From Zygnema cylindricum (taxonomy: Eukaryota; Streptophyta; Zygnematophyceae; Zygnematales; Zygnemataceae), in contig JBBHKE010001339.1 of assembly GCA_037447655.1 (NCBI GenBank), positions 648,859 through 712,858 of the forward strand: a stretch of DNA of 64,000 nucleotides. The letters run 5' to 3'. The translations under genes and the position numbers were made by a program. Shown here in pieces: positions 44,781 through 55,061 of the stretch. Within the stretch, counting starts at the first letter, position 1, and each line of letters opens with the position of its first letter. The notes beneath the pieces are model-generated. The model searched no databases. It saw only the letters and a list, made by a program, of their open reading frames with translations, and was not told the DNA's origin.

Positions 44781-45643
44781 AGTCCATTTTGCCTCCTCCG
44801 CTAGATTTCCTCGGAGGATAAGTCATTGGTCTTTGTCTTGGTAGTTTTCTTCTTTCTCCGCAGGACGTTGACCGTTTCCTTATCCTCATCAACTGCGCCG
44901 AGCTCCATGGGGGTTGGACCTTCGTCTCATCGATGTCCTCCGCTACTGCTCGACCCGTAGTGATACGGTCTCCGGAGGTTAAAGTCGACCGAATCGGTCC
45001 GCTTCGCAAATTGGATGATTGCTGCGAGAGGAGGAGTCGTGCTTTCCCGGGCAAGCCATTGTTCCACATCTCTACGAATAGACGACTTAAGCCCCTTCAC
45101 GAAACGATCCACGGCTTCATCCTCCGTCATCGTAGGTATTTGAACCTTGCACTCCAAGAACCTCTGCGTAAACTCCATCACTGAAGTTCGTTGCTTCAAT
45201 ACCGCGATCTTATCTCTCGCCGCCTTCACCGTGTTGACGGGCTGCCAAGTGTCGCGGAGAAGTTGAACGAAGAGCGCCCAGACAGTTGGTAACTCATCGT
45301 CCTCCACCAATGTTCTCCACCAAGCCCCCGCTGCCCCTTTAAGAAGACCACCCGCGTAGTGAATCTTCTCACGGTCCAATAGGCTAGGGAAATTCTCGAG
45401 ATAGTTCGCCACGGAGAATAGCCATGAATCAAGGCTCTTGTGTCTTGCAGGGTCAAACTCGTCGGGAATTCTTAATTTCGGTCTCCGGAAATCTCTCTCT
45501 ACGCCTCCATGGGGTCGCTCCCCTAGACGCGACTCCAAGGTTGTGACAATGTTACTCAGCTGCGCGTTCTGTAACCTCACACTTTCTAACTCCCTCAGTA
45601 CTTGCGCCAACATTTCCGTAGTGGATACGCCGTGTTCGTCCAT
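44781..45643 (-). pseudogene. Gypsy gag
   Basis: Starts MDEHGVSTTEMLAQVLRELE with an N-terminal coiled coil. The retrotransposon gag domain has SWLFSVANYLENFP, GAAGAWWRTLVED and VMEFTQRFLECKVQIP. In-frame stops occur after GGHR (TGA at about 44927) and shortly before the zinc knuckle (EEI*RRRQ). Confidence 0.9.
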
Positions 45644-45664
45644 GCTGTCGAGTCACGGGTGATA

Positions 45665-45676
45665 GCTCTGATACCA
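45665..45676 (-). promoter_or_regulatory. Primer-binding site, initiator tRNA-Met 3' end
   Basis: Minus-strand TGGTATCAGAGC lies two bases after the 5' LTR end, the standard plant retrotransposon primer site complementary to the 3' end of initiator tRNA-Met. Confidence 0.95.
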
Positions 45677-45677
45677 A

Positions 45678-46190
45678 TGTAAAAGAGGCACGTTACACCA
45701 CAACACGTATAGTGCACAGCGGAAAAACACTAAGGATCTTCCCGTAGCAACAGCAGGAATACCCAGAACTCACAGACAAGGTTGAGCTTTATTACTTGAG
45801 AGAGAGAGTACAAGGTTGCGCTACCTGCGTAGGTCTACTCCAGGTGTCCCATTCACTCGGTCTACTTGCCTATTTAAACTAGCTAACTGCTAGTCAACCT
45901 AGTACTATACAGCTGTACACGTGGGCCTTCGCGGCCAACCGAGATCTATCCAAAACTTCCTTCTAGAACTATACAGTTCCATCTACATTCTGCGGCGTTG
46001 CTATGCTGCGTTGCTGTGGTACTAAGTTGCTATGCTGCGCTGCTGCGCTACTAAGTTGCTATGCTGCTATGCTGCGCTGGTCTGAGATCGCAGCTGCGCT
46101 GCATTGGAATCGCAACTGCGCTGCTCTGAAATCGCAACAATAGCAGCCTAGCCCCAGCCGCTAAGTACCCAATTCTGTAACCCTGTTACA
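45678..46190 (-). repeat. Gypsy chromovirus 5' LTR
   Basis: 513 bp; TGTAAAAGAGGC ... CTGTTACA. It differs from the other LTR at about ten substitutions, mostly C/T and G/A. Confidence 0.95.
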
Positions 46191-46736
46191 GTTTTGTTCC
46201 TCAATTTGAAACTGAGAAGTATCTGTTTCGGGACTTCTGTAGCCACGTGATAGTTGTGACGCTCAAGAAAGTACAGTACAGTAACTATAAAGTACATATC
46301 TCGACGAATGAAAATATGCCACGTTTGATCGTCAAGCTTACATTTCAAATTTTGAGCAATCCGGATCGTCGGATTTCTGAACGCCAACTATTTCTGCGGA
46401 CGACGATTGAATATTTTATTTCTCTTGGAATATGTAGACGTGGCAGAGTTTTATTGACGGAAATGTACGGCACGCTTCTCACCTTTGAAACGGTGTAATG
46501 ATGTCAAATTTTTGATTTGGGACGAAACGTGCACACGCTTCCTTTAACCTTTTCGGAAGCAGACTGCTCTATGTGTCCGATTTTAAACGGAGAGATACTG
46601 AAACCTCCCTACGAATTAATGGAATTGCATGGTTCTATATCTTGGATGTACGGACATGCAAGATGACAAGTTAATGTTTTGCAACAGCTGATTCTAATAC
46701 TTGGAGGGGAATGTGCCGCGTCTCAATTTCGACTTA

Positions 46737-47695
46737 GGGCGTGTCCCCATGTAACCAAAGCTTTGAAACTTTGGATTTACTTTGGATTTTAGAGCAGATT
46801 TTGCGGTGTACTTTTCAAAGTGTGCCTATGTCAATTATTACTTCCGCCTTCATTACTTCAAATATGTGACAGATGTAGACGTCTACAAAATGTGCGACAG
46901 TCTACGAAACGAAATGTATACGACTACGAAACTACGAAACTTCCTAAAATCGGTGATGTCTAAAAAAACGGCGACGATTGTAGACGTCGAGGTTTTTGTG
47001 ACGTTGTAGATGTTTAGGGTTTTGTGACATAGCGAAGTCATGCTACCATGTGACGTCATCAGTACGTAGATTTTATGCCATGGCTTCCCGATTTCGTTTT
47101 CTTATCTTTTATCATTCGATATGCCATCAAATTTCAACCAAAAATATTAAAAAAAAGAAAAAATATATATCTTTCATTTGATACTATTATTGTTGCATCT
47201 CGTGTAAGTAAGAGAGAAAGAGGAGCGGTCGAGTGAGAAAGAGTGGGAGAGACGAGGACGACCTTAAATTTTGCAAATGACCCATGAATGAAAGTGGAGG
47301 TCTGAGACCCCAACGAATTTTTTCCGTACATGCTCGTCATTTTTGTACGTACATGCGCGTGACGAGCAGGGGAAAAAATAGAATGTACTCTCTGTCGCTC
47401 AAATTTTTTGAAATCGTTTGACGCGTGCAACCCCGGTTTTCTATTCGTAAAAAGGGTAGTATTTTGATTAAAATCAGGTCTCGATTTGATTCCAGTGCAA
47501 GTGTGAAGATGAGCACGAAGTGGGTCGCGATGATAATAACGCCAAATTTCCGTACCGTCCAAGTTCCAAGATGACGCAAAATGTAGTTGTGTTTTTTACC
47601 ATTTTTCGTACGACATAATCTTTTCTCGTTGGAAGTCCCATTTTCTGAGAAAACGACGAAAAAAAACCCTTAATTGAACACATGGGGACACACCC
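46737..47695. mobile_element. PIF/Harbinger-like MITE, TTA target duplication
   Basis: Ends GGGCGTGTCCCCATGT and ACATGGGGACACACCC, flanked by TTA at 46734-46736 and 47696-47698. It shares internal blocks with 27836-28613 and 1390-2223. No transposase is encoded. Confidence 0.85.
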
Positions 47696-47959
47696 TTAAT
47701 AGAGGCTCTATGTCGACGTGTTCTCTCACCGTGGAGTATAGATTAACGGACAAAATGACCGACGAACAAAAGGGTGCTGTCGGGAAAGACAATCTAAATC
47801 GTCTAATACATCAACGGCCTGGATCGCACTGAAAATATAATATAGGGACAAATTGCTGGACAGCATTTCAAATTGTCAACTTAATTGAACGTGTCCAGTT
47901 GTATAGATGAAGAATAAGACAAAAGGATGGCATAAGACCGTACTATACAGTTACCCCTC

Positions 47960-48300
47960 GGAAAGTCAAACTATTTAGGTAAATAGTACGGTTTAATGCT
48001 CTTCGTTGTTCTTCAAATCGTGCGATTTTTTCCCTTTTCCCATTTGCTACGTATAGTTCATGACTGTTGAAAAATCGCAGAAAATCGCGATGTATTTTCT
48101 GTCCGGTAAACTGAACGGCCAAATACGGAAACTGTACGGTTTTGTACGGTATATGTACGAACTTTGATGAAAAGATACGTTGCACTTCGTAGTACTTTCT
48201 GTCCGGTAAACTGTACATGAATTTGATGGGAAATGGACGGAATTGTATAAAAAATGTACGGGGCTATTACTAAAAAAGACGGAAATTGTACGGAAAACTT
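47960..48300. repeat. Dispersed TTCTGTCCGGTAAACTG repeat
   Basis: TTTCTGTCCGGTAAACTGAAC near 48097 and TTTCTGTCCGGTAAACTGTAC near 48198 flank TGTACGG-rich sequence. The same arrangement occurs inside hAT-like copy A (near 308-440) and inverted at 53395-53540, so this is probably a remnant of a third transposon family or of hAT-like interiors. Confidence 0.55.
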
Positions 48301-49894
48301 ACAAACTGCGGTATATGTAAAATTAATTTTTGTTTACATGTACGGAATAGTACGGAGGAAAATTCATTAACGTTTCTTACGATTTTTTCAAAACGTTCAA
48401 TGCGTTCGTCACTTATAATTCGTCGCGATTGAATCGTTCGCACTAAACGGTGTGAACAACTATGATGCTCTTGTACTATATTTACAAAATTACTCAATTG
48501 GCTTATCGCCGCAAACGCCCATATAATATGCAATTTAAATATTTAGTGATTCAACGTCAGGCTATCGATTTGATTAACACACGTGTGATCCATGGACGAA
48601 TTGTTGAACAACGTTTTAAATTATCAGCTCTTTAGGGCGGGACATAAAACTTACGTGTCAGTTAGATATGACGCGATAGCAGACAAAAGTCGTGTCAACT
48701 CAAAATATAGTCAGATACGGTACGCTATACTGCTTCGCGCGGAGAGCAAACGGCCGGTACAGGCCGAAACGAGGAGACTCGCGGAGGATCGATGAGAATA
48801 ACGTCGGCCGCGGTATAACCTCGCGGAGACACCCGCGGATGCCGGTTCGACACAATTTGAATTGGCCCACGAAGACGTCACCGGGCCAAGTATACCTGTT
48901 GCCGGTCCAGGTACACCTGTCTTAGCTGGTGGCGTACGACGTCTCGCGGGAGGACGCAAACGGATAAATAGGTACTTTCGCGGCGGGCGATGTCAAAGTG
49001 CAAGTAAAACAAAAAACAAAAAAAAGTTAAAAACCAACGCACGAATGAAGGCGTCCCCAAAAAAACAAAAACAAAAAAAACAGACGTGTTGCCCATTGCC
49101 GCTACGTTCTATTACGCCTATATCGTCGATCTCCTCAACACGCTGCTACTCAAAATAGAGTAGTTAATCAGTCAATTTGCTGATGGTCTGTTGGTCCTTA
49201 GCGGCCATAAGGCTGTTTAAATTAATTATTTTTTCGGTCCCCATTGTTAATACATTTTTAATCTTGTTTAATTAAATATATTGTTAAAATTGTGGAATAT
49301 TAATGCATTAATCATAATGTAATACAATATTTATACATAATATGACACAAATATAAAAATAAATACATTGACTATCCAATTAAATCTTGGACAAAAGGCA
49401 TTTATAAAATAAAAAAAAAATTAACAAAGGATGAGAATAGTTATCACAAGTGATTTTCCCACTTGTGAGATTGTAATCGACACATTTGCTTCGGCATCAT
49501 CAATTCAAGCCCACATGTTTGATGCTTCATGGCAAGTTTTTTTGACTTCGTCTTTGAACGACGACCACAAACGAGATTCGAACAGTTTGTGCTTGAAGAT
49601 AGGAAGATCAAGAAATATATCCTGGAAAAAACATCCCGGAAAAAATCATGGTCCTGTAAAAACACACTTTTGAGCCATAACAAAGTTTGAAGGAAATTTT
49701 GTGCGCTTAAATCTCTTTCAGATTTAGAAGCTCGAGCATTTTTCTGCACAAAAAAACATTTGTATGGTTTAATAGAAAAATAATTCATTAAGTATAAAAC
49801 AAAAAAAAAAATACTTTAAATATAATATAGATATATATTAAAAATAAAACAAAAATAAATGTGACAGGTAAGAAAAAAAAAAAAAAAAAAAAAA

Positions 49895-49904
49895 NNNNNN
49901 NNNN
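49895..49904. other. Assembly gap (10 N) after a poly-A run
   Basis: Ten N bases preceded by more than 20 A residues. The poly-A could be the tail of a retroposed sequence or only a homopolymer that stopped assembly. Confidence 1.
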
Positions 49905-50313
49905 CCAGACATGCTAAAACGCATGCCATAGAACATGAAGGGACATGGCATATACATGCGATAGACATGCCTGTGGGAAAAAAACGCTATATATATCGCT
50001 ATTAAATATAACCAGCGCCATGCTATATAGCTCCTGAAACGAGCTAGCTATAAGCTATATAGCTTATAACTTCAATTTGATGGACTATGGGTTTTGATCA
50101 CTGATGTTGTTTATACCCCCGTTCTCTCTTCTTTACCTCCGTCCAACGGACGTGAAAAGAATAGAAAAACACGATTAGATAAATCTGGATCTTTTATGGG
50201 TTTCTTTTGATCAATAAAGTTGTCATTGTTACTGTACCAATGATTTCCCACACAAAAGTGCAGGCAACCTGCCTCCATTTCTTCTCTCTTGCCCCCATAT
50301 TTGTTGTAGTCAC

Positions 50314-50504
50314 TAGTTTTGGGTATCAGGTAGTTTAACTTCAATATTCGATATATCGAATATCGATCGAGCAAAGTCCTCGATATATCGTACCGCGACC
50401 AATATAAATTATCGCTATATATATCGCAAAAAAAGGGTGTCCGTACAGATAGCGTACATATACGGTACAGGGAAGTACAAGATACCGTACGCAAAATCGT
50501 ACAG

Positions 50505-50545
<41 letters not shown>

Positions 50546-50678
50546 ACTGAGCGCCAAATCGGAAAAAAAAGTCCGGATATTTAGCTTCTCCATACATGGT
50601 CTCGATATATCTATTATCGGGTACCTAAAATTGGATAAATATCGAATATCGGCAATAGGTCCTCGATACCCAACACTG
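50314..50678. mobile_element. hAT-like non-autonomous transposon, copy G
   Basis: Ends TAGTTTTGGGTATCAGG and CTCGATACCCAACACTG, with perfect flanking octamers GTAGTCAC (50306-50313 and 50679-50686). Subterminal ATCGATATATCG motifs are present. The interior contains a run of 40 C. Confidence 0.9.
50506..50545. repeat. Poly-C homopolymer, 40 bases
   Basis: An uninterrupted C run (G run on the minus strand) within hAT-like copy G; polyglycine frames across it are artefacts. Confidence 0.98.
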
Positions 50679-50759
50679 GTAGTCACTGAAGGAGAGAGAG
50701 AGTGATGGAGCCATGGTTGCCTTCGCTCCATAGGCAGGACTAAAGAGTGACCTAAGTCA

Positions 50760-50840
50760 CTCTCAAAGATTGAGTCCGGCAAGACTCGAACCTCCGACCG
50801 GCAGAGGGTGGCGTAGACGCTAGCTCTAACCAGTCTGTCG
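50760..50840 (-). other. Antisense tRNA-like unit in the solo LTR
   Basis: On the minus strand CTGGTTAGAGC (A-box-like) is followed by GGAGGTTCGAGTCTTGCC, whose GGTTCGAGTC is a near-consensus B box. Same orientation and offset relative to the LTR as in the other two Copia-2 LTRs. Confidence 0.65.
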
Positions 50841-50942
50841 TAGAATTCCGTTAGGATACATAGGGTTTGATACATATTTAAACTTGTATATGGTCGTGAA
50901 ATCGATTAACTAAAATGGGTTTATAGAATTAGTTAAAGTTTC

Positions 50943-51284
50943 GGTGCGGACGTCATTTCGCACGGAACAAATGAATCGGACATTTTGTTTCGACGGCCGA
51001 CATTTAATGTCCGATTTAATCCGACGGTATACATCACTTCCGGGATCGCGGAATGGTCATTTTGGCGTTTATGGACGTGGCATGACTTGGCGCCACGTGG
51101 AGGGATAACATTTGGTGCGGACGTCATTTCGCACGGAACAAATGAATCGGACATTTTGTTTCGACGGCCGACATTTAATGTCCGATTTAATCCGACGGCA
51201 TACATCACTTCCGGGATCGCGGAATGGTCACTTTGGCGTTTATGGACGTGGCATGACTTGGCGCCACGTGGAGGGATAACATTT
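50943..51284. repeat. 171-bp tandem duplication
   Basis: GGTGCGGACGTCATTTCGC starts at 50943 and again at 51114; the two copies are almost identical (for example GGTATACATCAC against GGCATACATCAC), so the duplication is young. It lies within the solo LTR. Confidence 0.93.
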
Positions 51285-51727
51285 GGTCGCAAGAATTCCG
51301 GAGAACATACGGACGAGTGGAAGGGTGACACGCGTCCACTCAGTAGCTTTGTCGTACACAGGCTGTACAGAAAGGACATCGGTCGTAGTACCTTTCTGTA
51401 CTTTACATTTATTTGATTGGTTTGTACTGCAGTAGATAGGGATTGTGAGAGGGGTTAGGACTTAACATTTTTTGGATAGACAGTCACCTCTCTCTTTTGA
51501 GAGTTTGTATAAATTGGCATTTTTGCCACCTCATAGCTATCGGCTGGTTGGCCGTTTTCAGTTATTTTTTTTGCCACGGACTCAGGGGAGTCTAGGCTGC
51601 ACAAAGGTACAGTCAGACTGTCAGTTTGCCCTCTTGGGCAGCAGTTGTTGTGGTTTAAAGTGGGTTAGTTAAAAGCTATCCAGAGGCTTCTTGAATTTTG
51701 TAGTCCAATGGAGGACACAGAATTGCA

Positions 51728-51821
51728 GTTACACATAGGGACACATGAAATCTGGGTCCGCCAGATCTGCGCTAAAAAACAATGTAATTTCACTAAGTTT
51801 CAAGTACATGGAGACGCACCC
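51728..51821. mobile_element. Terminal fragment of a PIF/Harbinger-like element
   Basis: The reverse complement matches the first ~90 bp of the element at 27836 (both have TTTTTTAGCGC, a GGCGGACCCAG block and a terminal GTCCCCATGTACTTG-like end). The terminus GACGCACCC is followed by TAA. It directly adjoins the solo LTR. Confidence 0.7.
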
Positions 51822-51838
51822 TAAGTGTGCATTGGAAT

Positions 51839-52426
51839 GTCTTCCCGAATTGTTATTAGCGTTATGAACTCTATATCGGCGCCCCCAAATTTTGATTCCA
51901 AAACCTGAAATATAATTGATAATACTAAGTTTTCCTTTACGTTAATTAGGGTTATAGAGAATTAGTGTTCATAATTCTAATTTATGATATTATTGAATAG
52001 TGTGGTGTATGGACGTGTCAGTCTGTACAAAACGATACTTTATTAAGTAAAAAAGTACAAAACATGGATTAAAATAATGGCGATCGCATGTAAAACTACG
52101 CTCAGAATAAGAGACATAAAAGAAGATCGTACCTATTTTAGTGTAAAGATATGTGTGGCGTAATAATTTTTCGCGCGAACACCCAAATTAGAGTTATGAA
52201 AAATGAGAGTCAAAGGACGCAACAGTGTACGCTTTGTCAGATTTTGTACTTTTACCTATTTCACTGTGAAGATCCTGATGGTAGATCTGTTGTACTAAAA
52301 TTAGAATTAATGATCAATTAGTATTAAACATTTTTTTCAAAAACAATGAAAATTGTAATTAGTGTTAATAACGCTAATTATTTTTTAACACTAATAATTT
52401 CTCAACGCTAATAACGATTCACGGTG
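51839..52426. mobile_element. TA-flanked MITE related to 24682-25172
   Basis: The right end AACGATTCACGGTG precedes TA (52427-52428). The left end is decayed (CTTCCCGAATTGTTATTAGCG in place of CACCGTGAATCG). The interior matches the 24682 copy around GTGTATGGACGTGTCAG and AAAAAAGTACAAAAC. Confidence 0.65.
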
Positions 52427-52908
52427 TAGCGGACAATTGTAAATTACTAAATTAGGGTGGCGCCCAGCAGAAATCTGTGAGCGACGGCCAACATATAGAG
52501 TGCTACATTTTGTCGATGTACTATCGGCGGTCTGTAATCCGCGGTACAAATAAGAGTGGTTCTCGCAGCATAAATCGATTGAAAATCACAAATATTTTAC
52601 ACCGACCAACTTCAACCTAAGTCATTTTGATACCATGTATGTGGACCGGTGTCGATCACACAAATTTTGTACTTTTGCAATGCTTGTCGGCGCCTAGCTC
52701 ATTATTTTAGGTATTCGCTATTGCCGAATGGCTTCCACAATAGTGTGAAGAATGCCTCCAAAAAATGCAAAGAAAGTTCTGAGATCACTTTCGGATTTCC
52801 GTTGAATTTCTGAATGCATATATCATGTGCGAAATATTTCGATTTCGGTTGGTTGCCGTCCTGAGACGTACATTCATTATCCAAGGTGTCGCGGCTCAAT
52901 TATTTCTG

Positions 52909-52947
52909 TAAATGGTGATGTACCTCCTCGAGGTACATCACCATTTA
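52909..52947. repeat. Perfect 18-bp-stem palindrome
   Basis: Left arm TAAATGGTGATGTACCTC, 3-base loop CTC, right arm GAGGTACATCACCATTTA. It could be the centre of a fold-back element or a hairpin RNA; no matching arms further out were seen. Confidence 0.9.
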
Positions 52948-54954
52948 AAGACAATTTGGAAGCGAATGCTTCGCGAAAAAATATCCAACGGTCATTCTTT
53001 TCTCCCAGACCTTTGGAGAATATTGGCAAGATTCTCTGCAATGTTGTTCGCGTATAAAAACAAAATAGTAGGTACGGCGTGGTATGGAGAGGCCCCGATT
53101 TCTGTAAAGTACCTCACTTTTCGTCTGATGGAACGCCACCCTTAGGCTTTTGCTAAATGGCGTAATGCCAGGTCAAATCTCGGCCAACGCAAAATTTTTG
53201 TCAAAGTCCGTCTGTATGTTGGCTTCCTTGCGGTTTCGTTTTCAACACAAAATGAAGAAGACGTTGGTACAGTTTTCAAACTTACCGCTCTCAAATAGTG
53301 TGACATTTCAAACGTCTCTTTTCGAAAATGTCCGTACATTTTCGATAAAATTACGTACAAGTTCCGTGAAATCACTGTTCAGTTTTCTGGACAGAAAGTA
53401 CTAATAACTGCGACGTATGTTTTAGTCATACTCGTACATGTACGTTAAAAGCAGTACATTTTACGGGGAATACTGTACTTCCCCTCCTCCCCCCAACCCC
53501 CGTAAATTGTCCGTTCAGTTTACCAGACAGAAAGTACATCGCGTTTTCTTGTGATTTCTTCAACAACACGAACTATACGTCGAAATGGGAAAATTTTAAA
53601 AAATCGAACGATTCGAACAGCAGCGAGTTTCGTACACAGAGCGTACACTTTTGCGTGGTTCACACTTGAAAAATGGGAAAACGGATGTCATAAAATTTGG
53701 GATCCGTACGCCAAATTTCATAAAATGACAAAAAACGCGGCGGTGACGGTTGGGGCAGTTGGCTTGACCGTTTTGGAGCGTAGCGGCGGACAAAAGTCGC
53801 AATTTTATGCGTCAAAACTCGACAGATGCGTATACCAAACGGCAACTGCCGCCCGCCATCGGACAACATCATGTTCGGAATACACTTTTTCGTTTTTGAA
53901 GAATTTCGAAAACGAAGCGCACGGACGTGAACCGTACAAAAATTCATTCCGTCGCAAACTTATGAAAAACTAGAGGACCAATCAGAAAAGAGAACACGTA
54001 ATGCTTAAAAAAAAAAAAAACACCGATGGAAAAAAGAAAAAGGGCATGTTCTGAGTTCCTTCGCGGTTATTTTCGCTCTGTGCAAACGCTTGCGTGGCAG
54101 TACATTTTGGTTTGGAAGGCTTCGTACATATCATGTCCGCAAAGCGTTTACTTTTCGTACAAACAAGTGGCTCCAATCACGACACGCTAGTTGACGTAGG
54201 CTAGCGTCACGTGCCAGTTCACGGCGGACAAAAAAAAGTACCGTTTCCATACCATACAATTTTCCCATTTTTCAAGTGTGAACCATGTGTTTTTGTTAGG
54301 GAGGATTGGAAGCTTTCTATTAATATACGAAGGAGATTCTTTTGTCGATTTTGTCAGACAACGGTCATATTTTTGTACTCGGTCAGTTCGGTCAGTTCGG
54401 TCAGTTCCCACATTCCACAAGTCGGTCGCTCACACAAGAACTTGACACGTGGCCCTAACTCCCAGATGGCCAGAACAAAATCACAGTGAGATGGTTCACA
54501 CTGTACGGTATAGTACATTTGTACTTTGTGACCGTACGCTATCACGACTGGCAAGTGTACAAAATTCTTAAATCTCCCTAAACCCTAGTTGTCCAATGAG
54601 TCACCGACATAGATCATCCGTGACAGAGTGAATCTGAGGCGTCGAATCTATTCAACGGCCCAGATTAACATCATGTCGTACGCCGGATGAACCGGAATCG
54701 TTGTTGTCGTTTCGACCACATCCAGATGCTGATTCCTTGGCTCAACAGGAGCCACCTGCGCTAGATGATACCCGTCCCAATGACAAAACTACAGTAGACC
54801 ACCAAATACAAATAGACAAGCGTTCAAACTCTAAGCATGACACGTGTCCTACCATTCAGTCCGGCAGCTAAATACTAACTATGTAATGCTGATTGCTGTG
54901 TGAAGGAAGGAAAACGTTCTCGTTTCTCCCAGAATCGTCATACGCTCAACTCTC

Positions 54955-55050
54955 TACCTTTTTTCCGTCCCTTTTTCTCACTCTTTTCCCCTCTCTCTCC
55001 CTCTCCTCTCTCTTGACTCTCTCTCTTTTTTCACTTCTCCTTTCTCCTTC
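54955..55050 (+). promoter_or_regulatory. Pyrimidine-rich leader of the beta-propeller gene
   Basis: CTCTCTCC-rich sequence ends just before ATG 55062. Pyrimidine patches near transcription starts are common in plants; no clear TATA box was identified. Confidence 0.35.
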
Positions 55051-55061
55051 TTCTTTCTACC

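Larger units (their letters stand above)
38831..46190 (-). mobile_element. Gypsy chromovirus, full-length with LTRs and target duplication
   Basis: LTRs at 38831-39366 and 45678-46190 begin TGTAAAAGAGGC and end CTGTTACA. The 5-bp duplication GTTTT (38826-38830 and 46191-46195) is perfect. The two LTRs differ at roughly ten positions plus a 1-bp, a 2-bp and a 24-bp indel, about 98% identical, so insertion is recent. Internal order on the minus strand is primer-binding site, gag, protease, reverse transcriptase, RNase H, integrase, chromodomain, extra ORF, polypurine tract. Several in-frame stops and one frameshift make this copy inactive. Confidence 0.96.
50229..51727 (+). mobile_element. Copia-2-family solo LTR, interrupted by a hAT-like element
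   Basis: The last ~250 bp (GAGAGTTTGTATAAATTGG, GACTCAGGGGAGTC, GTCCAATGGAGGACACAGAATTGCA) align with the Copia-2 LTRs. GTTAC is found both before 50229 (start TGTACC) and after 51727 (end TTGCA), a plausible 5-bp duplication. Removing the hAT insertion puts its antisense tRNA-like unit at about the same offset as in Copia-2a. No pol sequence is attached. It also holds a 171-bp tandem duplication. Confidence 0.68.

Noticed and set aside
50341-50597. Glycine-rich proteins on the minus strand.
   Set aside because: They are translations of the poly-C run inside a MITE.
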